A stretch of DNA of 64,000 nucleotides, from NCBI RefSeq assembly GCF_020618415.1, contig NZ_CP085344.1, positions 3,433,001 through 3,497,000 on the forward strand, in the 5' to 3' direction. This document shows, piece by piece, positions 1-7,934 of this stretch. Positions within the stretch are counted from its first letter, which is position 1. The number at the start of each line of letters is the position of its first letter. This DNA comes from Cupriavidus sp. MP-37 (lineage in GTDB: Bacteria; Pseudomonadota; Gammaproteobacteria; Burkholderiales; Burkholderiaceae). The position numbers and the translations under genes are program-made. Under the pieces are notes generated by a model. It saw nothing but the letters and a program-made list of their open reading frames with translations. It did no database searches and was not told the DNA's origin.

Positions 1-1
1 G

Positions 2-652
2 TTTGTCGATGCGCTGCGCGGCGGTACCCAGCCCTATGCGCGGCGTGCGCGCAAGGTGGTGCGCGAAAGCAGCGCCAGCCGCATGCTGGGCGAGATGCTG
101 GAGGCGCAGCACCACAACCTCGACCGGATCGCCGCCAGCAACGAGAAGACGCTGCCGCAAGCCGCCGAGCTGCTCTCGCACGCGGCCTGCGTGCATGTGG
201 CGGGCTTCCGCTCATGCTTCCCGATCGCGTTCACCTTCCACTATGTCTACCGGCTGTTCCGCAGCACCGTGCACCTGATCCGCGCCGATGCCGGCACCCT
301 CGAGATGGAATTGCGCGGCCTGGCGCCGAAGGATGCGGTGGTGGTGGTCAGCTTCGCCCCGTATTCGCAGGAAAGCATCCGCGTGGCCGAGGCCGCGCGC
401 GAGTGCGGCTGCAAGGTGATCGCGCTGACCGACAGCACGGTGGCGCCGATCGCGCTGGCGGCGGACTGCACGCTGCTGTTCTCGGTCGAAAGCCCGTCGT
501 TCTTCCCGTCGATCACCGCGGGCGTGGCCGTGGTCGAGGCGCTGGTCGAACAGCTGCTGGCGCGCAAGGGCAAGGGCGCCATCCGCGCGCTGGAGCAGGC
601 CGAGGGCGAATTGCACCGCACCGGCGCCTACGTGACGCCCGGGCACCGCTGA
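2..652 (+). CDS. RpiR/MurR-family transcriptional regulator, C-terminal part (5' end outside window)
   Basis: Open from the first base in the frame starting at base 2 and ending in TGA, so the N-terminus is cut off by the window edge. The visible part of about 216 residues starts in the linker and then forms a SIS (sugar isomerase) domain, with a typical VVVVSFAPYSQES phosphosugar-loop segment and KVIALTD strand. RpiR-family proteins join an N-terminal helix-turn-helix to a SIS domain that senses a phosphosugar. The DNA-binding half is not visible here, so the family call rests on the SIS domain and the linker. The regulated genes would lie upstream, outside the window. A stand-alone SIS isomerase is the less likely alternative. 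Confidence 0.8.
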   Translation, partial: FVDALRGGTQPYARRARKVVRESSASRMLGEMLEAQHHNLDRIAASNEKTLPQAAELLSHAACVHVAGFRSCFPIAFTFHYVYRLFRSTVHLIRADAGTLEMELRGLAPKDAVVVVSFAPYSQESIRVAEAARECGCKVIALTDSTVAPIALAADCTLLFSVESPSFFPSITAGVAVVEALVEQLLARKGKGAIRALEQAEGELHRTGAYVTPGHR

Positions 653-688
653 GCGCGGCCTGCCCGGACAACGCAGCGGGCCGGCTTA

Positions 689-1036
689 TTACGTGCACTT
701 CTCCCGGTACGCCCGCTGCAGCGACTTCTTCGGCCGGTCACGTTCCAGCTCCGGCAGCTTGCGGCCCTGGGCGGTCTCGATGGCCGGCTCGGTGGCGCGG
801 TACTCGCGCTTGGGCGCCTGCGCGATCTGCTCGGCCAGCGCGCGGCACTCGTCCGACTGGATGCTGGCCGGCGTCGCCGAAGGGTCGGGCCGGTAAGGGG
901 TGGTGCCTTGCTGCACGGCTTCATTGATGGCGGCGGCGGCGCCGCCCTGATCCTGCCTCTGCGCATGCGCGCCGCACGCCACCGCAAAGGCGGCGACGGC
1001 GGCAATGCGGGTCAGGATACGCTGGCGTCTCGGCAT
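689..1036 (-). CDS. Hypothetical secreted protein, 115 aa
   Basis: Starts with a clear signal peptide (basic MPRRQRILTR, hydrophobic core, cleavage near AHAQ at about residue 25). The mature part is hydrophilic and rich in Arg, Glu and Gln, with two cysteines (near residue 62 and next to last) that could form one disulfide. I recognise no catalytic motif or family. A SAGG-type ribosome site (GAGGAGAC) precedes the ATG. It runs convergent to the RpiR-type gene and lies downstream of the HdeD-like gene on the same strand, with 48 bp between them. Probably a small periplasmic protein; function unknown. Confidence 0.65.
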   Translation of the reverse strand: MPRRQRILTRIAAVAAFAVACGAHAQRQDQGGAAAAINEAVQQGTTPYRPDPSATPASIQSDECRALAEQIAQAPKREYRATEPAIETAQGRKLPELERDRPKKSLQRAYREKCT

Positions 1037-1084
1037 GATGCGATGTCTCCTCTGGTGGCACAGGTTCAGGCAAGTACCGCGAGC

Positions 1085-2551
1085 TTAATCGTTCCCGCGC
1101 TGCCTGACACTACCGGCATTCGCGGCATTTCCGGCATTGGCAACGTGGCTTGCGGCCGGGGCCCCGGCCGCGTCCGCGCTGTCCGTGCGGCCGTGCGCGG
1201 CCTCGCGCCAGTCCTGCCGCTGGCGCCGCATCTGTCCCAGCGCCATGCGGGCCATGCTGGCCCACCCGGACGGGCGGGGATCGGCCAGCATGCTGAGCGC
1301 GCGGGCATAGTCCAACGTCAGGCCGGGGGTCCAGGCCATGGTCTTGGCGCGCTTGCGCAACTGCGCGGCCACCCATAGCTCGGGCGTGGCGAGCAGGCGC
1401 CACAGCGGCCGCCAGCCGCGGGCCTGGCGCCAGACCCGGGCCGATGCGCCTTCCAGCGCCGCTTCCAGCGCGTGCGAGACCGTGCTGGAGCAATTGCGAT
1501 AAGTCAGGTTGTAGGTGGTGTCCTGCCGGTACGCCTCCCAGAAGCGGCGCAGGCGCTCCGCATCGTAGTTGCGGATGCGCACCTGTACCGTCGACGGGCA
1601 CCAGGCGCGCGCTTCGGTCTGGTAATCCGGCTGGAACTTGCCCGGCACGTCGTTTTCGCGGGTGGCGCGCAGGATGCGGGTGAAGTCTTCGGGCGAGCGG
1701 TCGATTTCTTCGGCCGGGTACAGGCTGATGTAGATGCCCTCGGGCGATTCCAGCGCGGCATGGCCGGTGGAGATGACCCCGTCGCGGTCCACCGCGGCGA
1801 TATAGCGGTCCACCAGCGGCTGGCGGCGCGCTTCGCCGCGCGCGGAGCCGACCGGGGTCCAGACGTGCACCGTCAGCGCAGGCTCGCCGGGCTCGGGCGG
1901 GCCGTCCCACAGGGTCAGGTCGGGCGCGCCGCTGGCCGCATGGAGCGTCTGCGCGGTAGAAGCCGGCGCCGCATCGGCCGGGTCCATGCCGGGGTTATGG
2001 TCGAGCCGCCGCAGGCGCGAGGCCAGCAGCAACAGGTTCCAGCCGCCGAAGATCAGCCCCAGGCCAAGGCAATACGGCACGGTGCCGACATAGTGGGTCG
2101 GGTACGGCTGATAGAAGAAGATCGCGACCAGGATCTCGAACACGCCGACGGCGACCGCCAGGCGCCAGGTGCGGAAGCGCACCACTCGCGCCGACACGAT
2201 CTGCAGCAGCCCGTCGGCCAGGAACAGCGTGGCGAAGATCATCGACAGCACGAAGTGGCCGTGATGGTGGCCAGCCAGGATCAGCAACGCAGCAAGGCAG
2301 AACGACACGCCCTTGACCTGGCGCAGCGTGCGTTGCCCGCCGATGCCGCTGCGCGCCACCACCAGCGTGGCCAGGCCCTCGAGCAGCAGCACCAACGCGA
2401 ACGGCGTCATCGGGAAGTAGATGGCGTTGTCGAATGCATCGACAAAGATCACGATGCCCAGCAGCACGCTCACACAGCCCAGCCACAGCAGGCCGCGCCA
2501 GCGCGTGCGCAGGTAGTCGACGCCCAGCAGGATCATTACCAGTCTTGCCAT
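1085..2551 (-). CDS. HdeD/DUF308-like membrane protein fused to a C-terminal permuted papain-like (NlpC/P60-type) domain
   Basis: 488 residues in two halves. Residues 1-180 hold about six hydrophobic segments in the paired arrangement of the HdeD/DUF308 acid-resistance family. After a Pro/Ala-rich linker (about 185-225), residues 230-400 look like a circularly permuted papain-fold hydrolase: a GHAALE segment with His264 comes first and an NCSST segment with Cys354 comes later, the His-before-Cys order seen in the YiiX/LRAT-type branch of NlpC/P60 enzymes. The C-terminal 60 residues are low complexity (Ala/Asn/Gly). The function of the fusion is unknown; a membrane-anchored amidase, peptidase or acyltransferase is an inference. 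The ion-channel gene lies just upstream on the same strand (98 bp), so the two may be co-transcribed. Confidence 0.6.
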   Translation of the reverse strand: MARLVMILLGVDYLRTRWRGLLWLGCVSVLLGIVIFVDAFDNAIYFPMTPFALVLLLEGLATLVVARSGIGGQRTLRQVKGVSFCLAALLILAGHHHGHFVLSMIFATLFLADGLLQIVSARVVRFRTWRLAVAVGVFEILVAIFFYQPYPTHYVGTVPYCLGLGLIFGGWNLLLLASRLRRLDHNPGMDPADAAPASTAQTLHAASGAPDLTLWDGPPEPGEPALTVHVWTPVGSARGEARRQPLVDRYIAAVDRDGVISTGHAALESPEGIYISLYPAEEIDRSPEDFTRILRATRENDVPGKFQPDYQTEARAWCPSTVQVRIRNYDAERLRRFWEAYRQDTTYNLTYRNCSSTVSHALEAALEGASARVWRQARGWRPLWRLLATPELWVAAQLRKRAKTMAWTPGLTLDYARALSMLADPRPSGWASMARMALGQMRRQRQDWREAAHGRTDSADAAGAPAASHVANAGNAANAGSVRQRGND

Positions 2552-2649
2552 GTCCGTCTATCCGTTTTGTTGTCGGGCGCGGCGGGCGGCCCGTGGTTTG
2601 AGGCACAGACGCAATGCGAATGCGAAAGCTGGAACGAGGCCGCCAGGCG

Positions 2650-3150
2650 CTAGCCGCGGCGATGCTCGCCGCCTTCGTCGCGCTCCAGTTCCCAGTCGCG
2701 GCGCATCATGACATAGGTGAACGAGGTGGACCAGCCGATCAGGATCAGGCCGACCAGCGGCTCGATACTGGCGATCAGGCGGCTGGCGCCAACCGGAACG
2801 ATATCGCCCAGGCTCTGGGTGGTAAAGGTTTCCAGCGCGAAGTAGGCGTAGACCAGCGCGCCCGGCTGCGCGCGCGCGGCCTCGACCCCCGGCACCGCCA
2901 CCCCGGCCAGTCCGCCCAGCCCCAGCACGCGGTCGGCAAACCAGAAGCCGACCGCGAATACCAGCGCCTCGAGGCAATGAACCAGGATGATGCAGACGAT
3001 CAGCACGCCGATGTTCATGCGCCCGCTCCATCGTCGCGGGTGCATCGCGGACAGCAGGCGCAGCGCCTCGTAGTGGATGCCGACCACCGTCACGGTCAGC
3101 ACGGCGGCGCACAGCAGGGCCAGCGAATAATGTTCGGCAGAGGTTTCCAT
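2650..3150 (-). CDS. Two-pore-segment ion channel family protein (Ion_trans_2-like)
   Basis: 166 residues with an N-terminal membrane segment (8-25), a second (46-68), a pore helix and filter region (about 98-120) and a final membrane helix (125-148). The filter reads TQSLGD at residues 111-116, which sits where potassium channels carry TVGYGD; the Gly-Asp pair is kept but the rest departs from the K+ consensus. Such small bacterial channels act as oligomers in the inner membrane. Ion selectivity cannot be deduced. The charged C-terminus (RRDWELERDEGGEHRRG) is cytoplasmic. The gene is upstream of, and in the same direction as, the HdeD-like fusion gene. Confidence 0.7.
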   Translation of the reverse strand: METSAEHYSLALLCAAVLTVTVVGIHYEALRLLSAMHPRRWSGRMNIGVLIVCIILVHCLEALVFAVGFWFADRVLGLGGLAGVAVPGVEAARAQPGALVYAYFALETFTTQSLGDIVPVGASRLIASIEPLVGLILIGWSTSFTYVMMRRDWELERDEGGEHRRG

Positions 3151-3209
3151 GCGCAGGGGCGCTCCCGTCTGGCGTCGGTGCGATCGTGATGGATCGGATC
3201 AGGCCGGGC

Positions 3210-3248
3210 AAAAAAAATGACGCCCTCCAAAATAACACCGGAAGGCGT
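3210..3248 (-). terminator. Intrinsic terminator of the collagen-like lipoprotein gene
   Basis: Read on the minus strand: a 9-bp stem (ACGCCTTCC/GGAGGGCGT, one G-T pair), an 11-nt loop and then a run of eight T. It lies about 120 bp past the stop codon of the gene ending at 3370. Confidence 0.8.
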
Positions 3249-3369
3249 GGGGGAAAACCAGGACGCGCTACGTGCCGGCGCGCGTGGTGCGCCGGCGGCC
3301 CTGGCAGAGGGTGGGAAGGCGGCCTGGCGGCCGCGGTCTAGCCGGGCGCGACGCGGCCCCGTGATTCCG

Positions 3370-4389
3370 CTATTGGGACTTGCACGACAGGTTCACGTAC
3401 AGCCCGCCGCCCCAGCTGAAGGCGGTGTTGCCGCTGACCTGGACCTGGACCACGTCGTTGGCGGCCACCGGCGTGGTGGCCGGCGTCGAGCAGGTGCGCT
3501 CGTCGTTGTTGAGCACGCATTGCGACGCGTCGGTGATGGGCAGCACGTTGACCTGATCCAGCGCCGTGCCGCTGGCGACACGGTGCGCCGTGACGGTGTA
3601 TTTGGCCTTCGCCGGGACCTCGCCGGCCAGGATCGCGGTCAGGGTGAAGCCGCCCTCGCAGGCCACCGGCATCACCGCGCCGAAGTACGGGTCGCTGCTC
3701 TGCAGCGACAGCCCGGAACCGGTCATGACATAGGTGCCGACGCCACCCGGCGGGGCCGTGACGGCGAAGTTGGCGGTGTAGACGGTGCCGCCCGCTCCTG
3801 GCTCGCCTTGCGGGCCCTGCTCGCCCGGGTCGCCCTTGTCTCCTTTTTCGCCCTGCTCGCCCTGCTCGCCCTTCTCTCCGGCCGGGCCCGGCGCACCGTC
3901 GGCGCCTGCCGGGCCCGCGGGCCCGACCGGGCCGGTCAGGCCGACCACCGAGATCCCGGCCGGCCACCCGTCCGCCGTCTTCGGGCCGAACAGCGTGTTG
4001 GTGGTGGTATTCAGGTAGAAGCTGCCCGCCGCGCCGTCCGCCGCGGTCGGATCGCCCGCGCCGTGCAGCAGCGTGGCGCCCGGCGCGCCCGGCACGCCCT
4101 GCGGGCCGATCAGCGACACGCCGGCGGGCCACTCGCCGCCGGCCTTCGGCCCGTATAGCGTCGAGCTCGAGACATTGAGGTAGAAGTCGCCATCGGTGCC
4201 CATGTCAGCGGTCGGCGCATTGGTGCCGGACAGGATCGTCTTGCCATTGGCGCCGGCAGGGCCGGGCACGCTGGCGGAAGGGCCAGCCCCGGCGGTGGTG
4301 GAATCGCCACCGCCGCCGCCGCAACCGGCGAGCAGGATGGCAAGGCAGGCGAATGGAATCGCCGCGCGTTTCAGGTCGATATGCTGCAT
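3370..4389 (-). CDS. Collagen-like repeat lipoprotein
   Basis: 339 residues. Lipoprotein signal with lipobox LLAGC (Cys at about residue 23) followed by a glycine run. Residues 60-150 contain two copies of a roughly 45-residue module (GDFYLN-x6-TL-[YF]-GPK-x3-WPAG-[VI]-S). Residues 150-200 are a perfect Gly-X-Y collagen-like stretch, first GPxGPA then charged GEKGEQGEKGDKGDPGE units. The last 140 residues form a compact, beta-rich domain with five cysteines and no match I know. Bacterial collagen-like proteins form surface trimers, with the globular domain at the tip; here the lipid would anchor it to the outer membrane. A GGGGG stretch serves as ribosome site. It has its own terminator and is probably monocistronic. 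Confidence 0.75.
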   Translation of the reverse strand: MQHIDLKRAAIPFACLAILLAGCGGGGGDSTTAGAGPSASVPGPAGANGKTILSGTNAPTADMGTDGDFYLNVSSSTLYGPKAGGEWPAGVSLIGPQGVPGAPGATLLHGAGDPTAADGAAGSFYLNTTTNTLFGPKTADGWPAGISVVGLTGPVGPAGPAGADGAPGPAGEKGEQGEQGEKGDKGDPGEQGPQGEPGAGGTVYTANFAVTAPPGGVGTYVMTGSGLSLQSSDPYFGAVMPVACEGGFTLTAILAGEVPAKAKYTVTAHRVASGTALDQVNVLPITDASQCVLNNDERTCSTPATTPVAANDVVQVQVSGNTAFSWGGGLYVNLSCKSQ

Positions 4390-4834
4390 GGTGGAAGCCC
4401 CCCGTTTTCGTCGATTGAAATCCCCGGTGCGATGCCGGGTAGCTCCAATCTAGAGAGCGCAGCGACTGCGGGAAATCGTGCATCCGCATGGGCTGTTTCA
4501 ACCATGAAGCGCCAACCGGAACAGTAGAAATGCCGCGGCCAATGCCATGCGCGGCAGTCGCGCTGGCACGCAAAAAGACCGCAAAAATGGAGGGAAAGTC
4601 CACCGCAACGGCCGCATCGGGCCCCGGCGCCGGCTTCGCCCAAAGGGTTGAGTATGGGATGAAGTGCGCATGGCATGGCCCGTGGCAGGCCGGCGCGGCA
4701 GCGTTCACAGGCGAAACGAAACCGCGCGATTTACCCCTTTGAGAGGGTATGGTCCGCGCCGCCGGCCTGCCTGCCGCCGACGCGGGTGCCATGCACTATG
4801 CTGAAGACTCCAACAGTCCTGCGTGGAGGCCACT
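4390..4834. other. Intergenic region, 445 bp, between divergent genes
   Basis: Must contain the promoters of the collagen-like lipoprotein gene (minus) and of the small secreted protein gene (plus). I see no consensus -10/-35 pair, tRNA or repeat in it. The stretch 4561-4610 is purine-rich and somewhat richer in A than its surroundings. Confidence 0.5.
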
Positions 4835-5083
4835 GTGCACAAGTTCCTTCCGATCGTCACGGCGATCATGCTGTGCGGCGCCAGCGGCATGGCATTCGCC
4901 CACAACTGTCCCAACGAGATGAAGGCCATCGACGCCAAGCTGTCGACCCAGCCCAAGCTCTCGCCGGATGATGCGGCCAAGGTCTCCAAGCTGCGCGCCG
5001 ACGGCGAGGCCTATCACAAGGCCGGCAAGCACGATGAATCGATGAAGTCGCTGCTCGAGGCGAAGAAGATCCTGGGCATCTGA
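4835..5083 (+). CDS. Small secreted/periplasmic protein, 82 aa
   Basis: GTG start at 4835, chosen because GGAGG sits 5 nt upstream (4825-4829) and because the resulting N-terminus is a clean signal peptide (MHKFLPIVTAIMLCGASGMAFA, cut before HNCPNEM). An earlier in-frame GTG at 4823 would overlap the ribosome site. The mature protein of about 60 residues is an acidic/basic two-helix design, with a KLRADGEAYHKAGKHDESM helix that resembles a single TPR-like hairpin. One cysteine, no catalytic motif. Function unknown. It ends before a perfect bidirectional terminator. Confidence 0.7.
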   Translation: MHKFLPIVTAIMLCGASGMAFAHNCPNEMKAIDAKLSTQPKLSPDDAAKVSKLRADGEAYHKAGKHDESMKSLLEAKKILGI

Positions 5084-5110
5084 ACGCCGCAGCCGCCACA
5101 AGGCAAAACC

Positions 5111-5140
5111 AAACCGCCACGTCTGTACGTGGCGGTTTTT
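5111..5140. terminator. Bidirectional intrinsic terminator
   Basis: A perfect 12-bp stem (AAACCGCCACGT and its complement) with the 4-nt loop CTGT, with A-rich and T-rich flanks. It separates the convergent genes ending at 5083 (plus) and 5169 (minus) and can serve both. Confidence 0.9.
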
Positions 5141-5168
5141 CAATGTTGCGGCAAATGCGGGAGCGGCC

Positions 5169-5507
5169 TCAGGAGCCTGAGCCGACCTGCTGGATCACGC
5201 CGTTGGGCGCCACCAGGTAATACTCGGCGCCGATCCCGACCCAGCGCGTGCCCTTGCGCGGCGCCGGCAGGTTGTACTGCTTGTAGTCGTCGATCACATA
5301 CTGGCGGTCGCGGAACTCGGTGGGCAGCCGGTCGCCCTTCTTCCACTGCTGCACCTGCATATAGGGCGAGCTCTGCGCCGCCGGCGCGGACGCCGCCATG
5401 GGATCGGTCATCGGCCTGGACCTGGCACCGCCCTGCGCCATCGCAAACGGCGCCGCCAGCACGCTTGCCGCCAGCAACAACACTGGCATCGCTTTCTTGG
5501 TCTTCAT
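5169..5507 (-). CDS. RcnB-family periplasmic protein
   Basis: 112 residues. Signal peptide ending at AMAQG (about residue 25), a short Ala/Met-rich linker, then the RcnB-type core: W-K-K-G-D-R-L-P, Y-V-I-D-D-Y-K-Q-Y-N-L, P-R-K-G-T-R-W and a final Y-Y-L-V-A strand with GVI. RcnB of E. coli is a periplasmic protein affecting nickel and cobalt homeostasis, but most family members are uncharacterised, and no metal-binding His cluster is visible here. The name is therefore a family label only. AAGGAG precedes the ATG. The gene stands alone between a terminator and a divergent diguanylate cyclase gene. Confidence 0.7.
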   Translation of the reverse strand: MKTKKAMPVLLLAASVLAAPFAMAQGGARSRPMTDPMAASAPAAQSSPYMQVQQWKKGDRLPTEFRDRQYVIDDYKQYNLPAPRKGTRWVGIGAEYYLVAPNGVIQQVGSGS

Positions 5508-5897
5508 CGTGATCTCCTTGCGTACGGGAAAACCGAACTGCCGGAGGATCCGACAGCATCTACCAGATTAGTCACAAATGCCGGCAAGCGGGCATCCGGC
5601 GGCCGCGGCGCCTTCGGCAAGCGCTGCGGCGCGCGTTCACAATTGTTTGCCGGTCAGGCCCCCATTCGGGGGGGCGCCTCCGGCGCCACCCGTGTCTAGA
5701 ATGCTCGCACAGAAACAATTTGTTACCAGCAGCCGCAATCCAGTGCATTGGCTGCGGGTCGCACTGCGGGGCCCCGTCGACGTCGCGACATCGCGCGGGC
5801 GCATGCCGCTTTCCATGTTCCCTGGCTTGCGCGCTTTGACGCGCTTTGCACGCGGGTTTCACCCCCTGCCAGAGGACACCAAGACAGGGGACTCTCC
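5508..5897. other. Intergenic region, 390 bp, between RcnB-like gene and diguanylate cyclase gene
   Basis: Holds the divergent promoters of both neighbours. A short hairpin GCCCCC-ATTC-GGGGGGC lies at about 5658-5675. A TAGAAT hexamer at 5697-5702 could be a -10 element for the plus-strand gene, but no matching -35 is visible. The reading frame stays open upstream of 5898, but that stretch has no signal peptide and no conserved sequence. Confidence 0.4.
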
Positions 5898-7070
5898 GTG
5901 TTGCACGATGCCGGTCAATTCCTGGCACTGGTCAATCCCGCCATTGCCTTGCTGCTTGCGCTTTGCTTCCTGTTTGCGTGGCACCACGAGCGCGCGCGGC
6001 CCCACCTGCTGCAGGTCGGCGCCTGCTATCTGCTGGCCGCCGTGGCAATCGGCCTGCAGGTCCTGTGGCCGCCGCGCGGTGGCGGCGGGACTGCAACCTT
6101 CACGGGCGCGCTCTACCTGGGCAGCGCGGTGCTGCTGCTGCGCGGCATGCTGGCCCGCATCGGCGCGCGGCCCGACCGCTGCGCGGCGGTGGCGCTGCCG
6201 CTCGCGCTGTTCGGCATGCTGGCGTGGTTCGACCTGGTGCACCCGAGCCTGGTCGCGCGCATCTACATCCTGAATGTCGGCGTCGCGCTGATCCTGGTGC
6301 CGGGGGTGGCGCCGCTGGCCCGCCTGCGCACCGGCCGCGCCGTAGACCGGGTGCTGTTCTGGGTGTACGTGGTGTTCGCGCTCCAGTTCCTGCCGCGCAC
6401 GCTGCTGGCGCTGGCGGCGGCCGCCGCGCACGATGCCGCCGTGCTGTCGCCCACCGCCGGCTGGCTATGGCTGCAAACCACGCTGGCCCTGCTGCTGCTT
6501 GTGCTCGGGCTGGCGCTGCTGGCGGCGACCGCGCAGGACGTGATCGACGACCTGCGCCATGAACGCGATACCGATCCGCTGACCCAGCTGCACACGCGCC
6601 GCAGCCTCGAGACGCTGGCAGCGCGACTGATTCCGCCCGGCCCGGGCGAGGCACTGAGCGTGCTGTTGTGCGACCTGGATTACTTCAAGTTCATCAACGA
6701 CAACTACGGCCACAGTGCCGGCGATGCGGTGCTGACGCAGGTCGGCCACATCATTGCCGCCGGCATCCGCCGCCGCGATATCGCCGCCCGCCTGGGCGGC
6801 GAGGAATTCGTCGTGCTGTTGCCCGACACCCCGCACGAAGCAGCGCTGCAACTGGCCGAGCGGCTGCGCCAGACGCTGGAGCAAACCAGCATGGACGTGC
6901 TGCCAGGCATGCGCAGCGTCACCGCCAGCTTTGGCGTGGCCACGCTGCGGCCCGGCGAAGACCTGGAAGCCCTGCTGATGCGCGCGGACAACGTGCTGTA
7001 TGCGGCCAAGAACAACGGCCGCAATTGCGTCGAATGGGAGCGCGAGGCCGGCCTGGCGGCGTTGGCCTGA
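5898..7070 (+). CDS. Membrane-bound diguanylate cyclase (GGDEF)
   Basis: 390 residues from a GTG at 5898, which has AGGGG 7 nt upstream and begins directly before the first membrane helix. Six or seven hydrophobic segments cover residues 8-210, a membrane sensor region of no family I recognise. The GGDEF domain follows from about residue 222 (DTDPLTQLHTRR, DLDYFKFINDNYGHSAGD) and has an intact active site GGEEF at 300-304. An RRRD inhibitory site (I-site) starts at residue 291, exactly five residues before GGEEF, so the enzyme should make cyclic di-GMP and be product-inhibited. The ligand of the membrane part is unknown. Confidence 0.9.
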   Translation: MLHDAGQFLALVNPAIALLLALCFLFAWHHERARPHLLQVGACYLLAAVAIGLQVLWPPRGGGGTATFTGALYLGSAVLLLRGMLARIGARPDRCAAVALPLALFGMLAWFDLVHPSLVARIYILNVGVALILVPGVAPLARLRTGRAVDRVLFWVYVVFALQFLPRTLLALAAAAAHDAAVLSPTAGWLWLQTTLALLLLVLGLALLAATAQDVIDDLRHERDTDPLTQLHTRRSLETLAARLIPPGPGEALSVLLCDLDYFKFINDNYGHSAGDAVLTQVGHIIAAGIRRRDIAARLGGEEFVVLLPDTPHEAALQLAERLRQTLEQTSMDVLPGMRSVTASFGVATLRPGEDLEALLMRADNVLYAAKNNGRNCVEWEREAGLAALA

Positions 7071-7109
7071 GACCTGGCCTGGCGCGGCACGCTGCGCCCT
7101 CGCGCCCCG

Positions 7110-7141
7110 AAAAAGCAGAACCCCCGCAGTGCGGGGGTTCT
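7110..7141 (-). terminator. Intrinsic terminator of ssb
   Basis: An 11-bp GC-rich stem (AGAACCCCCGC and complement) with a 3-nt loop. On the minus strand it is followed by CTGCTTTTTC, so it fits termination of ssb, whose stop is at 7174. The plus-strand side lacks a T run. Confidence 0.8.
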
Positions 7142-7173
7142 ATGGCGATACCGGCGAGCTTCTGTGGCGATAC

Positions 7174-7713
7174 TCAGAACGGAATATCGTCGTCCATATC
7201 CTCGAAGCCGTTCGAGGCCGGCTGCTGCGGACGGCGCGCGGCGCCGCCCTGCTGGCCGCCACCGCCCTGTGCGCCACGGCCGCCGCCATAGCCACCGCCG
7301 CCCGAAGCTTCGCGGCTATAGCCGCCGCCACCACCGCCACCGTAGCCGCCTTCATCGCCGCCACCGCCGCCGCCGCCCTGGCGTGAACCCAGCATCTGCA
7401 TCTGGTCGGCAACGATCTCGGTAGAGTACTTGTCCTGGCCGGACTGGTCCTGCCATTTGCGGGTGCGGATGCGGCCCTCGATATAGACCGACGAGCCCTT
7501 GCGCAGGTATTGGGCGGCGATCTCGGCCAGCTTGCCGAACATCGCCACGCGATGCCATTCGGTGGCTTCCTTCATCTCGCCGGACTGCTTGTCCTTGTAG
7601 CGGTCGGTGGTGGCCAGGCGCAGGTTGGTGACCGCGTCGCCGCTGGGCATGTAGCGCGTTTCCGGGTCTGCGCCGAGGTTGCCGACGAGAATGACTTTGT
7701 TGACCGATGCCAT
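7174..7713 (-). CDS. ssb: Single-stranded DNA-binding protein
   Basis: 179 residues from the ATG at 7713 ([18 protein letters not shown]), with GGAGA upstream. The OB-fold covers residues 1-110 with typical segments ([53 protein letters not shown]). A long Gly-rich linker (about 115-165) leads to the acidic C-terminal tail DDDIPF, which recruits repair and replication partners. The protein coats single-stranded DNA in replication, recombination and repair. The frame stays open for 40 codons upstream of 7713, but that part is not SSB-like and is rejected. An MFS gene lies upstream on the same strand, and uvrA is divergent beyond it. Confidence 0.97.
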   Translation of the reverse strand: MASVNKVILVGNLGADPETRYMPSGDAVTNLRLATTDRYKDKQSGEMKEATEWHRVAMFGKLAEIAAQYLRKGSSVYIEGRIRTRKWQDQSGQDKYSTEIVADQMQMLGSRQGGGGGGGDEGGYGGGGGGGYSREASGGGGYGGGRGAQGGGGQQGGAARRPQQPASNGFEDMDDDIPF

Positions 7714-7934
7714 GTGAATGTTCTCCAAAAGCCACGCGCGGTGTTGAAAAGCGTGGCAATACGATGACGGTGAAAGCGGGTTGTAGTGCGACGCCGTAGT
7801 TTGACGCGATCGTGCCGCGACGTAAACGAACATCGCGCCCCCGCCAGAATGCCGGGTGGCGCGATGATGCTAGGCCTCTTTCCGGCCCGGATGCTTTACC
7901 AAATGATGCGACTGATGCAAAAGCAGGCGCCGGT

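Noticed and set aside
7714..7833. A 40-codon N-terminal extension of SSB
   Set aside because: SSB proteins start at [11 protein letters not shown]; a ribosome site precedes that ATG, and the extension has no SSB similarity.
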